A stretch of 64,000 nucleotides of DNA from Lytechinus pictus (GCF_037042905.1 NC_087252.1:16984701-17048700); one strand, 5' to 3'; shown: positions 1 through 12,038, counted from the first letter of the stretch. The notes: generated by a model not told the origin, from the letters alone. Program-made: numbers and translations.

Positions 1-172
1 TGAAGTATTTTATAATTCAAACATAAAAAAACAAAAGAAATAGTGAGTGAGGGACATCATCGATTGACTCATTTGCATCTCACTGAGTTGTGCATATCAC
101 CGTTTTGTGAAAAATATGCGAATATTTAAAATATCATAACTTTCTTATTTAACATCCGATTTTGGTCATTAT
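1..172. repeat. Fragment of a foldback repeat (family B)
   Basis: This stretch matches the right-hand part of the longer family-B copies at 17580-18172 and 53143-53752. Shared blocks include the run around 'gggacatcatcgatt' and 'catccgattttgg'. The copy is cut off at about 172, where a family-A sequence begins. No coding content is seen. Confidence 0.7.
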
Positions 173-735
173 TACAATGGTGATTCAAGATTCAAGCATG
201 AAAAGGCCCAAGGTGATGTGGATTGAATGTGGACATTATTGTATACCAGTCTATAACATGTATAAGGGCCTTTTCACACGTGAATCTTGAATCATCATTG
301 TAATAATGATTGCAATTCGTCTTTCATCGGACCTTTCACACGCTCACTCGAAAACTGTGATTTAAATTTGAATTCCGAACGAACTTGAGGCGGTATGTGT
401 CGTTTGTGACTTGTCAATCAAAGCACTGCATCGCAAATACAAACTACAATGCGTACATGGCAATTGTATTATCTACGGCATGCTTGAAAGGTCACGTAAG
501 CTCCGCCCCCAAAAGATGTTTTGGTGGTCAAGCCTTTCACACGGAAAATTCGTACCGTAATTTGAGTGAAACTTAACTGGAATTCACCCCCGGAGTAGAA
601 TTTGAATTCGTGATTGTGATTAGCGTTCGGGATTCTAGTTTGGTTTCACACTTGCTAAAAGTTCGCCATTAGCCTTATTCTTCAATGGAATTGTCATTCT
701 AATTACGATTTTTTTTCCGTGTAAAAGGGCCGTAA
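173..735. repeat. MITE-like family A copy (CCCTTTCACACG ends)
   Basis: A short 3' fragment (173-208) is followed at about 267 by sequence beginning GGGCCTTTTCACACG and ending near 735 with GTGTAAAAGGGCC. The interior is collinear with the family-A copy at 15479-16676 but lacks the 560-bp insertion carried there. It is therefore a natural empty site. The small ORF at 385-576 is a chance reading frame inside the repeat. Confidence 0.7.
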
Positions 736-2500
736 TTTCAAGGGAATGCACACCCCTACAAAAATATTGGGGTGCTTCAGCTTCCTGGGAGCGCGGGGGT
801 AGGCCTTATAAATATACATGTAAGTCTAATATTTGGTCTTGAGGTTAATTCAAGGTGATGGAGAGCCTTTAGCCAGCTAAGAATGTGAAGAAACGAGCTT
901 TTGAATATATTTCTACTATTTTTTAAATCTTTAAATCCATCTATACATGTGCACAGCGGTGTATGACACTCACTTTGCGCGTCTTTCATACCTATCCTCG
1001 CTTTACCTGTCTCTCTCCCCCTCTTTCTCTCCTTTATTCTTTCTCTCTCGTGATCTCTCTCTATTTATTTTTCTCTTTCTTTCCCTCTACCTCCATCTTT
1101 GCCTAGTTCTCCCTCTCTCCCTCTCTGTATTTATTTTTGTCTTTCATCATGTTTTAGTCGTTCTAGTATTTGATAAAAAAGAACAAAAACATGTTTTTTT
1201 TTCAGGCAATCGTTAAAACTCAGTGCTTTTTTTAATGGTTTATTTATTTTATGACCAGAAAAATTGGCAAAACAATAACATTTCTTATGAAAAATATTCA
1301 TATATAAGGTTACATGCTAAATATACTAATCAATCTGATCAATTATAATAGTTTTAGAAACTAAACCCCGTCTCCGTGAAGAAGGAACCCAAAAAAATAC
1401 AAGTATATATTTTTCAGAATTAAACTTTCTTCGTTAACCATGAATATTACCGTTCTTAATGAACACACACACACCCACCCATCCATACACACCATAAATT
1501 CAGCTCAATATAATCTAAATGACGATATGCCATGAGCGCTTCTACCGCCAGACAAAGTGCCATTTAATAGCTGTAGACTTCGTTTCATTCTTGGATAATA
1601 AACTAGCACCGTGTATATTTAGAATTACAACAAAAGTTTATAAAATAGTGTACGAAAAATATGTGTTTGGTATTTTGCAAAAGTGATACTGTGCTCACCG
1701 GAATAGGACTAGATTGTTTGCCGGGATCGCCTATATCTTTTTTTTCTCTCTTCTAAAGTATCTTTTGCTTGATGCAGCCCGGTAATTATGGAAATGAAAT
1801 AAGAAATCGGATGAAAATTCACGACTCATATTCATTTTATTTAGATCAACTTCCAAAAACAGATACATGTAACTGACAATTTTCTTTGACGAGCTTTTTT
1901 TCAAATTTCCTATCAATTTTGAAAAAAATGTTTATACACCTCAATCAATAAAAAAAATAATGCTTGTGATATTTGGTTGTTCCTAACTATAACGCGCCAT
2001 ATATGTTTGACACGTCGTTCATGGCTCTAATACACACGAAAACTACATAGAGATATACATTATATAAGTACAATATCATGATATAGAATGGAAAAAAAAC
2101 CCAATTACTATAAATAAAAATAAGTACACCATCAGTAATTAATACCTAAATACTAATGTGATTATATGTACATGTAAAAAGTGTAACAAATGAATTCTAT
2201 CAAAATGTTTTAACAACCTACGGTATAACCGTAGCTCCATGGTATAACGAAGATCATTGGGATTGCATTGTAGAGATATGCTTTAGTAACAATGACGGGC
2301 TAATAATAGACTTTAGAATGTTTAGAGACGTCGTTCCCGTGTAGAATGTCTTGTGAAACCTAATTAATGTAAATATATTTTTACTGCTTCAAAGGAGTAA
2401 TGGACCGAACTGGTTTTAACTCAAAAGGCATCCTCTTTTCCCGACTACGGCCCTGCGATAGTTTCATGTTCACTTTACAGGGAGGGAATTATTATTATTT
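736..2500. other. No gene seen; pyrimidine-rich tract inside
   Basis: AT-rich DNA without a convincing exon. The plus strand at about 1005-1130 is a CT-rich low-complexity tract that produces a spurious Ser/Leu-rich ORF. A short CA run lies near 1463. Nothing else is recognised. Confidence 0.6.
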
Positions 2501-2509
2501 TTTATTTAC

Positions 2510-2513
<4 letters not shown>

Positions 2514-2599
<86 letters not shown>

Positions 2600-2607
2600 G
2601 GGGGGGG
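2514..2607. repeat. (TA)n microsatellite followed by T and G runs
   Basis: An uninterrupted TA dinucleotide run of about 65 bases is followed by a T run of about 18 and a G run of 7. It accounts for the two 'IYIYIY' reading frames on both strands. Confidence 0.97.
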
Positions 2608-3172
2608 CTATTCTAATAAGCTTAAGGTTTCTGTATTTATAACTGATTGATAAGGAGGCGATATGTTTAGTTACTTCATCCTCGTTATGTAGATTGTCTT
2701 GCAGACAACGGTTGAAACGAATGAACAAATATATGGCCAAAAATAATTAAACACGAATGATACTGTGTTTATTTCATTCAGCTGTGTGGTGATGATTTAA
2801 CTTATACTATATACTTCTTATTTTAGTTAGAAATAAAAATAATGAGAAGAATACCTCTACTCTGAGCCACCAAAATGATATTTGGTTTAAAACGGTTTTA
2901 CACTTTTATTAATGTTCGACTGTCTATCAGTCTACCAATAGTCAGTCGGCGCTATCAACTTTGCCGAATTTAAAGATTTTGAATACATTTTAAAATTCGG
3001 AATGAACATTAATTCATAGTGAATGAAAAACAATAACAAACATACATTATGTTATAAAAAATATATATGATCTTAAGTTTTACGTTTACGTGAAAGTTTG
3101 AAGTTACAATGGTTAAGATTTTAACAAAGTCCCCGATAAAACCGATTTTCTTTCGCTATGTTTGCTCGAATC
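2608..3172. other. No gene seen; possible 3' flank of the minus-strand gene
   Basis: AT-rich sequence. On the minus strand an AATAAA lies at about 2905-2910, roughly 430 bases past the stop codon at 3342. It is a candidate poly(A) signal for the 3342-4406 gene, but this is inference only. Confidence 0.3.
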
Positions 3173-3326
3173 TTTAAAGATGCACGATCCCAGGGTTCAA
3201 GGAGGCGCTGCTGGACATACGTACGCCGTGCGGACGGCGCCATGCAAATTACGTCGATGATCTTCGTAATGAAGATATCGGCGGGAACAAACTGTTCAAC
3301 AGCGTCGGATATCGTGCACCTTTAAA
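3173..3326. repeat. 154-bp GC-rich MITE
   Basis: The ends are inverted repeats: TTTAAAGATGCACGAT at 3173-3188 and the complement of TTTAAAGGTGCACGAT at 3311-3326. The interior is much more GC-rich than its surroundings. It lies 15 bases beyond the stop codon of the minus-strand gene, so that gene's 3' UTR probably contains it. Confidence 0.7.
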
Positions 3327-3341
3327 TGGTGGCGACCAAAC

Positions 3342-4406
3342 CTAATCATCAGTCTTAATGATAACATTACTCGCCTCCCCTTCCCATAACTCACCCTTCC
3401 CGTGTGCCACAGCCAGTTTGCCCTTTTTGTTCTTCGCTACAAAAATCATATCTCTATAGTACACCTTCTGGAAATGTGCTATGGATGTGTTGCCTTTATA
3501 CACTGTCAACTGAAAGTCATCGCGTTGACCTTGGCCTGCTGATATGTTAAACTCCTTATGGTCGTTTCTCCTATATTCGTTCCAATAAGATTTAAAGTAA
3601 ACCGTATCCCTTTTGTTATATGTACTAAAGCAAACCTCCCGGTCTATTTGACCAATTTTCAGATAGGCCCAATTGTCATCGGGCCCCCCTACGATGCCCA
3701 ACCCGCTTGCAATTGAAGCGTCAATCACCTTACCTATTCCCCATCCAGCTACACCTACAACGGCGCCCACTGCTGCACCTGGTGGACCCCCTATCACGGC
3801 CCCGGCAGCAGCTCCCCCGGCCACTGCCCCGCCTACAGCAATTGAGTTCTTGGCATGGTGGTTCTCAATTCCCATTTGCCCAGTTACATGCTCGGCGACA
3901 GCTTGCCCCACCGCAGCGGAGAGACCAGGTACCAACATTGCCATCTTGCCAGCGTTAGCAAGAAACTGTGGTGCAGCTCCTTCAACTGCTGCCTGAACCC
4001 CTGCTTCTGCTCCTCTGGCGCCAAACTGAGCAGCAGCCAAGCGAATAGACTCATCAGCAACCACGACCGCCATACGACGACCAAACTGGTCTGCGCCACC
4101 CCGAACAGTGGCGTTCAGAACCTGCCGGGCCACAAGGCTTTGTGCTTGCTTCTTAATGAACTCAGCGGCAGCAACTGGTCCCATCTTCTTCAGACCTTCT
4201 TCACAGTTCTTCACAATCTCGTGTCCAATTGCTTCAAGTGCCTCTTTATTTTTGTTGAGAAGTTCGACCGCTTTCTTCCGGGCCGCTTCTCTCTGGGGGT
4301 GAGCGAAGTGTCCGAACTTGGCTAGGTAGATCTCTTCGAATTCTGCCACTCGCTTATCAAAGCTCATGTCAAAGATGTCATTTTCTAGAAAGAACTGCGA
4401 AGCCAT
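3342..4406 (-). CDS. Unrecognised protein with glycine-zipper segment, 354 aa
   Basis: I do not recognise the family. The protein starts with a charged, probably helical region (residues 1-95, with many Lys and Glu). Residues 100-185 are Ala-rich and amphipathic. Residues 188-240 are a strongly hydrophobic Gly/Ala stretch with small residues at regular spacing (Gly at 192, 193, 197, 198, 202, 206, 207, 210, 214, 218, 221, 223). That pattern is typical of a glycine zipper and suggests a membrane-inserting or tightly packed helical hairpin. Residues 243-354 are polar, rich in Tyr, Lys and Asp, and look beta-rich. The first Met (4404-4406) is the only plausible start, and there is no signal peptide. 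The coding part has no intron. Its base composition and codon use are clearly more GC-rich than the surrounding DNA. A strong acceptor-like site just upstream (about 4458) suggests a spliced 5' UTR, so a plain retrocopy or bacterial contaminant is less likely. I am confident it is a real gene but not of its function. Confidence 0.8.
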   Translation of the reverse strand: MASQFFLENDIFDMSFDKRVAEFEEIYLAKFGHFAHPQREAARKKAVELLNKNKEALEAIGHEIVKNCEEGLKKMGPVAAAEFIKKQAQSLVARQVLNATVRGGADQFGRRMAVVVADESIRLAAAQFGARGAEAGVQAAVEGAAPQFLANAGKMAMLVPGLSAAVGQAVAEHVTGQMGIENHHAKNSIAVGGAVAGGAAAGAVIGGPPGAAVGAVVGVAGWGIGKVIDASIASGLGIVGGPDDNWAYLKIGQIDREVCFSTYNKRDTVYFKSYWNEYRRNDHKEFNISAGQGQRDDFQLTVYKGNTSIAHFQKVYYRDMIFVAKNKKGKLAVAHGKGELWEGEASNVIIKTDD

Positions 4407-4458
4407 TCTATTTCATCAACTTCCGTACTCTTGGTGGTCAAATGTATTTTCCAAAGGT

Positions 4459-4960
4459 CTGGAGAGAAGTAAAGAAAGCATTAGAACGATTGTATCATTT
4501 GTAAATGGCCTGAAAAATGGCCAAAGACGAATGAGAAGAGCATACTCCTGAATGTTTGGATAAAGCAAATTTAAGCAGTAGTGAACCATTGTGTGTATAC
4601 AACGACTCGTCCCTCTAAGCCTTTGTCAGACCAGATGGATCTTCGTTTAAATGCAACTCTAAAAAAAAAATCAAGCGCAAATTCCTAATACGGGCAATTC
4701 ATTGGTAAAAAAATAAAGTTGATTTTGATCGATAATCTTTCTGCAAAGGGCTAAAGAACACTTCAAATTCAAATTCAAGCCTGTAACTCCAAATCGACGT
4801 GACCTCACCTTGCTTTTATGATGTCTATAAGGCTCCCCCTGTCATAAGTCAGATCCATGTCTTGCGCGCGGGAATTCTACGAGCGGCCCTCAAATCAAAG
4901 TCTTGCACTTTGTCATAGTATACACAAAACTTTGGGGAATGCACGAAAACCGCTATATAA
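4459..4960 (-). promoter_or_regulatory. Possible promoter, 5' UTR exon and 5' UTR intron of the minus-strand gene
   Basis: Read on the minus strand, a polypyrimidine tract ending in CTCCAG lies at about 4459-4475, 50-70 bases before the ATG. A donor-like AAG-GTGAGG lies at about 4805-4812. A TATA-like TTTATATAG lies at about 4952-4960. Together they suggest a short non-coding first exon (about 4812-4925) and an intron of about 350 bases. Only the motifs are seen; the transcript model is inference. Confidence 0.3.
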
Positions 4961-5342
4961 AGACGCATAGCGCCTTTGGCAGGGTTTCTGCGTGAAGTCG
5001 TGACACAGACTGTTGATAAGGCGCCTGATATAGCAAATGTGCTTACCATTTGCATCTTGAAATTAATAACACCTGGCGCTTTGTTAAAAGAAATCGAAGT
5101 TCTTTCGATTGAAAAAATACATTTATATTGAAAAATTCACGTTCGCCTATTTTTTGCAGATTGATATATGTCTTACCGAGTGTTACTGAAGTGGTTGATG
5201 AAAGACATGGGTTCTCAATTAGCAGTTCCCGAGCCACTTTCTATAAGGTCTTGCGAATTAGCACATATGAATCGTGATGAATGTGTATATTATGTTATTC
5301 AATTCGATAATAAATTTTTTTCACCGAGCAAAATAGTCCATA

Positions 5343-6321
5343 TACAGTGCGTATCAAAAAAAGTTTACACTTAGAAAAAATCCTGTAAAATTGTATATTT
5401 GTAATATCCTGAGGATTTTTCCACATTTTAAAATTGGTACAGATCCATTTTAGCAAATGATGATATAGTTGTCGAAAAATATTTCCGCTTGAGTGAGCAA
5501 CACTTACTTTTGAAAAGTTAGTGAAAAATGATTTGCGCAGAACCTTGAAATATTTATGCGAATAAAAGTAGATCTTAATCATGAAGAACACGTGGAATTT
5601 AGCTAGTAAAATTGATTTGAAGATATCTTTTACCTTTTTTAACTTGTTTCCTTGCCCAAAACACTTTGAAGAATGCATTGCGCCCCACCCCACTCCCCTA
5701 CACACCGAGGCCATCGTGACGATATTTGCTTTACACTGAGCTGTGATTTACATGAAATGGCTTAGGCTTGATTTTTATTTTGTTAATCATTGTGAAGCTT
5801 AAGAAAAGTGTGGAGAAACAAGTATTACATGAAAAATGAAATGTAAACCCACTTTAAATGATAAAAACTTAGTGAAGATGTCTGATTTAACTTTTGTTCA
5901 GATTCAGTTATGTTCTCAGATCCAGCTGGCACAAAAAGGGTAAAGGTTGTGCTGACTAAGTGCTGACATTTCAATTTGGGTGGCAAAATTGTTACAAAAT
6001 GCTTGAATGTATCCGTTTATTTCAATTGACTCAAAGTGCAAGGGAAATGTATGAGAAAGGTATCGCAGGGTAAGTTTCATTTCGCCCTTTCCCCTTGACA
6101 CAGCGTGAAAACGAGCATTTCTGCGCGAACAGATTTCTGCGAGCTTTACAAAAATGGACAGTGCTCACTCAAGTGTAACATTCTGTCATAACTTTTACTT
6201 TCATTGGATAGATGAGACCCAAACCCAAGAATATATGTGACAAAAATTACCCACATGTTGTATACATTTTTTAATTCCCAGGGCTTTTTCAAAGTGTAAA
6301 CTTTTTTTGATACGCACTGTA
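5343..6321. mobile_element. 979-bp non-autonomous Tc1/mariner-like element
   Basis: Perfect 30-bp terminal inverted repeats begin TACAGTGCGTATC at 5343 and end with the complement at 6321. TA duplications flank the element (5341-5342 and 6322-6323). No transposase is recognisable inside; the ORF at 5295-5714 crosses the left end and is not coding. The perfect ends and intact TA target site suggest a fairly recent insertion mobilised in trans. Confidence 0.9.
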
Positions 6322-6331
6322 TAAGATATTG

Positions 6332-6358
6332 TGGGTGGGTGGGTGGAGGGGGGGGGGT
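6332..6358 (+). other. G-rich tract with quadruplex potential
   Basis: Three GGGT units are followed by a run of ten G's, satisfying the usual four-G-tract rule. It lies 9 bases outside the right end of the 979-bp element. Confidence 0.5.
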
Positions 6359-6569
6359 AAGTTGTACCATCTCATTGCAAGGCCCCTGGACTCCATGCCG
6401 TGAGGGTTTTTTCGCTTTGCTCGCTATATGTTATATTACTTTCTCAAGCTATTGTATGTGATTTCTTCGTCGACTAGTCTGGTTACAAGGTTATAGACCC
6501 AGTGCAATGTATTAGGATTAAGATAGACCTACTTTATAAACAGTCACAATCTCTCATTTTCGGTATCCT

Positions 6570-8600
6570 CTATCTATCCCATCTCCACCCCCTCCCTCTG
6601 TTAAGCCATTATTTAACAGGATATTGGTTGGCCTATTTACACAACAATAAACCTATTAATCACGCATTCCTGTACAGTGTCAAGTAAACAAAATCAAGTT
6701 CATAGGAAAGGGAAAATGAAACTAATATTTTTTTTTTTTTTCACCATGATAACATGTATAAGGCGCCATCTACTGTGCACCGACGCGATGTATAAGGCGC
6801 CATCTACTGTGCTCCGACGCGAGGCGTCGACGAAAGAATTGGCACGTCATGCACGTAGGCCTATTGTAACCAGCAAGTTGGCTGAGACACATCGCAATTA
6901 TATTAATATCATCTGCCATTTCTCAGATCAAATTCACCAACCATGCCAACAAAAGGCTGATTTGAATGAATGTAGAAAGGCCAGTAGCTGAAAATGTCAT
7001 CAACATTGGATGCAAATTGAGATCCTAATGTCGATTCCAATTTTCACTTATTCCCATGTACTAAATGGGCGACGTGTGAAACAAATCACACCACACTCTC
7101 ACTATTACGTTCATTAAGCCATTTCATCCAATTCTCAAACAATAAAATCTTGGTTTTATTCACTGGCGTACCTAGGATTTTCCAGAAGGGGGGCAATTTT
7201 TTGGGAGGATATTTCGTCCGTCTTCAACAAAAAAAAAAAGGATTCCTTACCAGAAAAAAATTTGACAAGCAAAAAAAAAAAAAAAGTCCTCAGGTTCAAA
7301 AGAAGGGGTACACATCTGATTTTAATTATTATTTTGGCTTCTCAAAAGGGGGGGGGCACGTCCCCTGTATGAGTTGTGACTCGTCAGGGGGGGCAGGGAT
7401 ACGTCCCCTGCATGAGTTGTGACTCGTCAGGGGGGTAGTCTGCCCCCCTTAGGTACGCTAGTGGTTTGATTACATTGAGGGCACAGTTATCATCCGATGA
7501 TCATGATTTATGATGGAAATCCTCTTCGTCATCAAAATCTATACATATTATTATTTAGAGAGAGAGAGAAACAAAATAATATAGTGATTCTCCAAGAAAA
7601 ATAACTAAATCGCTTGACAGGTCCTTACTACGAGGTTCATATTTGTGTGCACTTTAGTGTCTCGTTGAAATGCAATTTATTACTACTAGTTTTATTATTA
7701 CTTTCTCTTTATTTTCTCTTATTTTCTCATCCTCTTTCATTGATATACACTGAACTGGTTTATGTTCTAGTTGTCATATTGTTGTATTTGTTTTTTGGCC
7801 GATATATAACTATGTATAAAGAATATTTTTAATAGGATTCTGCATCTTACAACCTCCGCTTTTTTAGCAGCCTCCTCCATTCTCAGCCTGGTTGTATGAT
7901 AATCCTGATTATATAGTTTTTGTGCAAAAAATGCTATTATGTTTCATTGCTTATATCAGGATGTGCAAGACCAACCATTGTATTTAGACGTTGGAATGGA
8001 AATAAACGAAAATTAATTAAAATAAAAACAGTCAAGCCTGAACAAACAGGTATTTTCCGTCATAGATGACGATGGACTATACACACACGTCTGAATTTGA
8101 CCGCTTTCATGCTATTTATTGTTAAGATTTCATACAGAATACAACGTTTGCTATGCAGTAATGCACTTTAACAATTCCACAAATATTGATGATTGATAGC
8201 GTGCCAAGCAAGCGAAATCAAAGTATGCCTAATAAATACACACAAATGAATAGCTAAACCGAACCCACCATTACTGTGTAGCAAAATCTATATAGTATAA
8301 AATACTTTCATGTGGAACACTGGCATGAAGATGGTTAAGGGGCTTGGGGACCGTGTCCCCTAAACAAAAATCACGACCAAGAAAAACGAATAAAAACAGA
8401 GATAAGTACAGAAACATAGCTGAAATATCCTTTTTCTGTATATAATGTTAAATCTATCACAAAATTCAATTTTTGGAATAGAAAAGTTAAAAAAAATCCT
8501 CGTTTCCTTCACTCGCTCGCATCTTTTCAGAAATTTTGTTCCACCGGCCATATCTGGTCCTTTGGAAGTTTTGGCTCATTACTCCACTAAGCACTGTAGA
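6570..8600 (+). repeat. Left copy of a diverged tandem duplication
   Basis: This block is collinear with 9235-11085 in the same orientation. Matching landmarks include 'ctctgttaagcca' (6596 / 9265), 'gatttgaatgaatgtag' (6959 / 9873), 'cctcctccattctca' (7870 / 10422) and the 'aacactggcat' block (8317 / 10842). Divergence is substantial, with many small indels. The left copy alone carries the 303-bp element at 7161-7463. No ORF is conserved between the two copies, so it is probably non-coding. Confidence 0.8.
7161..7463. mobile_element. 303-bp MITE inserted in the left duplicate
   Basis: The inverted ends are CACTGGCGTACCTAGG at 7161-7176 and the complement of CACTAGCGTACCTAAGG at 7447-7463. 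The interior is poly(A)- and poly(G)-rich and contains a tandem pair of about 43 bp around 'gagttgtgactcgtcagg' (near 7369 and 7412). The right duplicate near 10065-10085 lacks it and so shows the empty site. Confidence 0.75.
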
Positions 8601-8650
8601 ATGTCCTCTTTCTCCCGTATGGCCTTATTACTGAGCTTTTCTCCCTCCCC

Positions 8651-8946
8651 CGCTGGAAACAACACAGTGTCAGAAAGTGTGATCACAGTGTGTTCACATA
8701 GTGAACTATGTGGAAATATCACTCATACTCAAAATGCCCAAATTCAACAGCGTGAAGATATTTTCACACTGTGGACACCTCAACAGTGTGACTGTTCACC
8801 GCGTGCTCACATGGTCGACTATGCAATTATGTGATTCAAACTGTTGAAATGCTCAAATTTTACAGTGTGAAGGTGATTTCACATTGTGTTCCACACTTTG
8901 CACACACTGTGGCATAAACTGTGGGACACTGTGTTTTTTCAGTTGG
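8651..8946. repeat. Repeat built from ACAGTGTG half-sites
   Basis: The segment contains many copies of CACTGTG/CACAGTG, several as close inverted pairs such as 'cacatagtgaactatgtg'. The two ends (near 8655 and 8930) carry ACACAGTGTC-like inverted sequence. A related but truncated copy lies at 44709-44880. The 129-residue ORF at 8445-8834 runs through it and is judged non-coding. Confidence 0.6.
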
Positions 8947-9039
8947 GTCGGCATGCTTGGGTCAGGGGTGGTGGTGTCACTCGACCGTCATGCCGGGTTT
9001 GATGAGCAGAGGAGGATATGAAAGGTCCCGTCAAAGGCG

Positions 9040-9275
9040 GAACAGCTTTCTCCCCCTTCCCTTCTCTCCTCTTTCTTTATCCCCCTCCACCTCTCCTTTT
9101 TGTTTCTCCCCTTCTCTCTCCTCCCTCTCCATCTCTCTCAAGTTCCCTCTCTCCTTTTCACTATCTCTCTGTCTCCCTATCTCTCCCTCGTCTATGTATC
9201 CCTCTCTTATTTCCTCTATCCCCCTCTCTATCCCTCTCTCAATCCCCATCCATCCACCTCTCTCTCTCTGTTAAG
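9040..9275 (+). repeat. CT-rich low-complexity tract
   Basis: Almost pure pyrimidine on the plus strand, with CTCTCT and CCCTCTC runs. It creates overlapping spurious ORFs on both strands, rich in Ser/Pro/Leu or Arg/Glu. It sits at the junction between the two tandem duplicates. Confidence 0.9.
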
Positions 9276-11085
9276 CCAATATTTGACAAGTTTTGGTTGA
9301 CCTATTTACACAACAAAAAAAGTATTAATTACGCATAAATCAAAACAAGTTCAAAGAATAAGGAGGAAAATGAAACTGCAATAACACGTATAAGGCGCCA
9401 CTGTGAAGGAAACATCGAAGCGAGACATCGACGACATAACTCGCACGTATACAGAGTACCGAAGTGTGACATCACAATTTTTTTTGTATTCCATCCTTTT
9501 TAATACCAGATTTTGGTAGAGCATGATTACCCCCCCCCCCTGCCAAACTTTGGTGAGAATCGGTCCATTGGGGTGTTACATATGACCTTATGAATACATA
9601 ATTAGCCCCATTGAAGTCAAGCAAAAATTACACTGACTTCAATGGGGCTTACTGTGTATTTTTGAGGTCATATCTCAGGCCCCCATGGACCGATTCTCAT
9701 CAAATTTTGGTAGTTGGGGTTTTTCATCAGGCTCAACCAAATTCCGGTATAAAAACGATGGAATACAAAAAAAAATGTGACGTCATCACTTTGGTACTCT
9801 ATTGTAACAAATAGTCAGTTAGACACATCGCAATCTGTACATTTCCAAGGTCAAATTCATCAACAAAAGCCTGATTTGAATGAATGTAGAGAGGCCAGTA
9901 GCTGAAAATGTCGTCAAAATTGGATGTAAAATGGGAGCGTAATGACATTTCCAAATTTGAATTATTCGCATGTAAAAGTGAAACGGTGATATATGTATCA
10001 TTAGCGATATGCAAATGAGAGAACCAAAATCAGTACTTTAATCTATTTCTCAACTTATGTAAATCTTGTATTGTTTACAGTGAGGGCATGGCCATTAAAC
10101 AAATTGAGCGAGCCAGAAATAATAGTGATTCTCTGTACAAATTATCCGAAAGACCTTGCCAGGTCCTAATACGAGATTCATATTTGTGTGCAATTCATTG
10201 TCTCGTTGAACAAGTCTAATTGTTTCTTAAAATGCGTACTGTTATTATTAGTATTATAATTATTATCATTATTATTCTCTCCCTCTCTCTTTCCATTTTC
10301 TTTTTCAATTTTTATCCTTGGTATACATTTAACTGGTTAATGCTAAAGTTGTCATTTTTTTTTTTTGGGGGGGGGGTTGCTCCATTGGAGGCTGCATCCT
10401 ACAGCCTCCACTATTTTAGCAGCCTCCTCCATTCTCAACCTGGTTGTGTGATAATCTTGACTACATAATTTTCGTGCGAAGAAATTTGCAATATGTTTCA
10501 TTGCTTATATCAATATGTACAATAAACGTTGGAAATGAAAAAAAAAGAAACAAAATGAGATGAAGAGCAAAATCTTCTGAAGTCAAGCCCGAAAGAACAT
10601 GTATTTTTCCGGCATTGATGGCGATGAGCTATAGGCCCTCATTCACCGAATGTGTGAATTTGACCCCTTATTTATTGTTCAGACTTTCATAAAGAATAGA
10701 ACGTTAGCTGTACGATTCAGCAACGCACGTGCCAGCCAAGCGAAATTATTTTAATACACACAAGCCAATAACAAAAACTAAAACTACTCATCCCTGAGTA
10801 GCAAAATTTAAATATTTAGAGTATGAAATACTCTCATGAGTAACACTGGCATATATACAGACATGGAGGGGCTTGGATGCCAAGACCCCTAAAAAATTTA
10901 CGACGACGACATATAAACGGAGAAACATAGAGATAAGGAAAAAAGGGTAAAATAAGATTTCCGATTTTTTAACATAAAAAAGTTGTTCGATCGCTACACT
11001 CGTTCGCAGCTTTGTGGAAATTATGCCCCATACCCGGAGTCTGGCTCGATCAAATGCTTTGACTCATTACGCTACTGAATGATGA
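9235..11085 (+). repeat. Right copy of the diverged tandem duplication
   Basis: Collinear partner of 6570-8600. It lacks the 303-bp element of the left copy and instead carries a 350-bp palindromic element at 9451-9800. Beyond the shared block the sequence is AT-rich with no gene. The ORFs at 9799-10014 and 10220-10468 are not conserved in the other copy. Confidence 0.8.
9451..9800. mobile_element. 350-bp palindromic MITE in the right duplicate
   Basis: The left end reads ACAGAGTACCGAAGTG and the right end is the complement of ATAGAGTACCAAAGTG. The inverted arms extend over most of the element, including the paired 'gtattccatc' and 'gaatcggtccat' blocks. The left duplicate near 6855-6880 lacks it. 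Confidence 0.8.
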
Positions 11086-12038
11086 ACCTAGAAAATGTTA
11101 TTGCTCGGTCGCTCCGCTGCCTCGGACACGAACACTCATTAATTGTGATAGTATTGTAGGATTGAAATATTACTTTATACTGGTAAGAATATACAAATGT
11201 TACATGGCTATGACAAAAGTTATTGAGTACTCTATCATGCCAATTGCACTCTGTACCCCTATCTTTTAATCCCCTTGTATACGATAATATCATAATAATT
11301 ATAGTTTTAATACAGCCCGGGAAGTTAATACTTTACCTTTTCTAAGTTTTTCCAGAAACAATTATCCTTCTTTCTTGCAGGTTTTCCGGCGATCAAAAAT
11401 GGATGTACACAATTATTTTAAGCAGGCAGCAAAATAATAATGGATTCGAATAATAAGCTCGAGTTGTACGTGCATTAGAGTTTATATGGAAACGAAACGA
11501 AAGCAATTTTTTGTTTGTTAGTCTCCAATGAATAAAATCACCAAAGGACAATTTGTGTGTTGTTTCGTTTGGATGTCAAAATTCAAGGGAGTGGAACGAC
11601 ATGTTAGGTCCTTGGTGGCCAAATTCCACGTATGCCACAATTTGGTACTTTGAAAGCGTTTCTGCACTGGTTTAAATCTGTTGACTCGCTACCACTACAA
11701 AATTAACCTTTTCTTTGGTACTTGATTTTGTGGTATTAAGTGGCATTGAGTTTGTGATATGCAAAGAAATTGATTTCCCACATGATTATTGATTCATAAT
11801 AGCCGTGAAATTATTATTGTTGCCTTTTTTCATCAAATATGTTTATTATTTATGTCGTGGGGTGTGAGGCAAACACGTGTGGCAAACAGTCCAGTACGCT
11901 CGTGAGATCTTGCTTCTGTACGAACATCATAGTCTTTTTTTAAAGGTAGATTGTCTTACATAGAAACATCTCGTGTGAGATTTCGTTTCTTTCGTGCTCA
12001 TGATGATGATCGGCCCATTGCCCTCAGCTTGATACCAG
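11086..12038. other. No gene seen
   Basis: AT-rich single-copy-looking DNA. I see no exon, RNA gene or element boundary here. Confidence 0.5.

Noticed and set aside
8445..8834. 129-residue ORF
   Set aside because: It runs through a degenerate repeat and the ACAGTGTG element, shows no domain, and is not open in the related copy at 44709.
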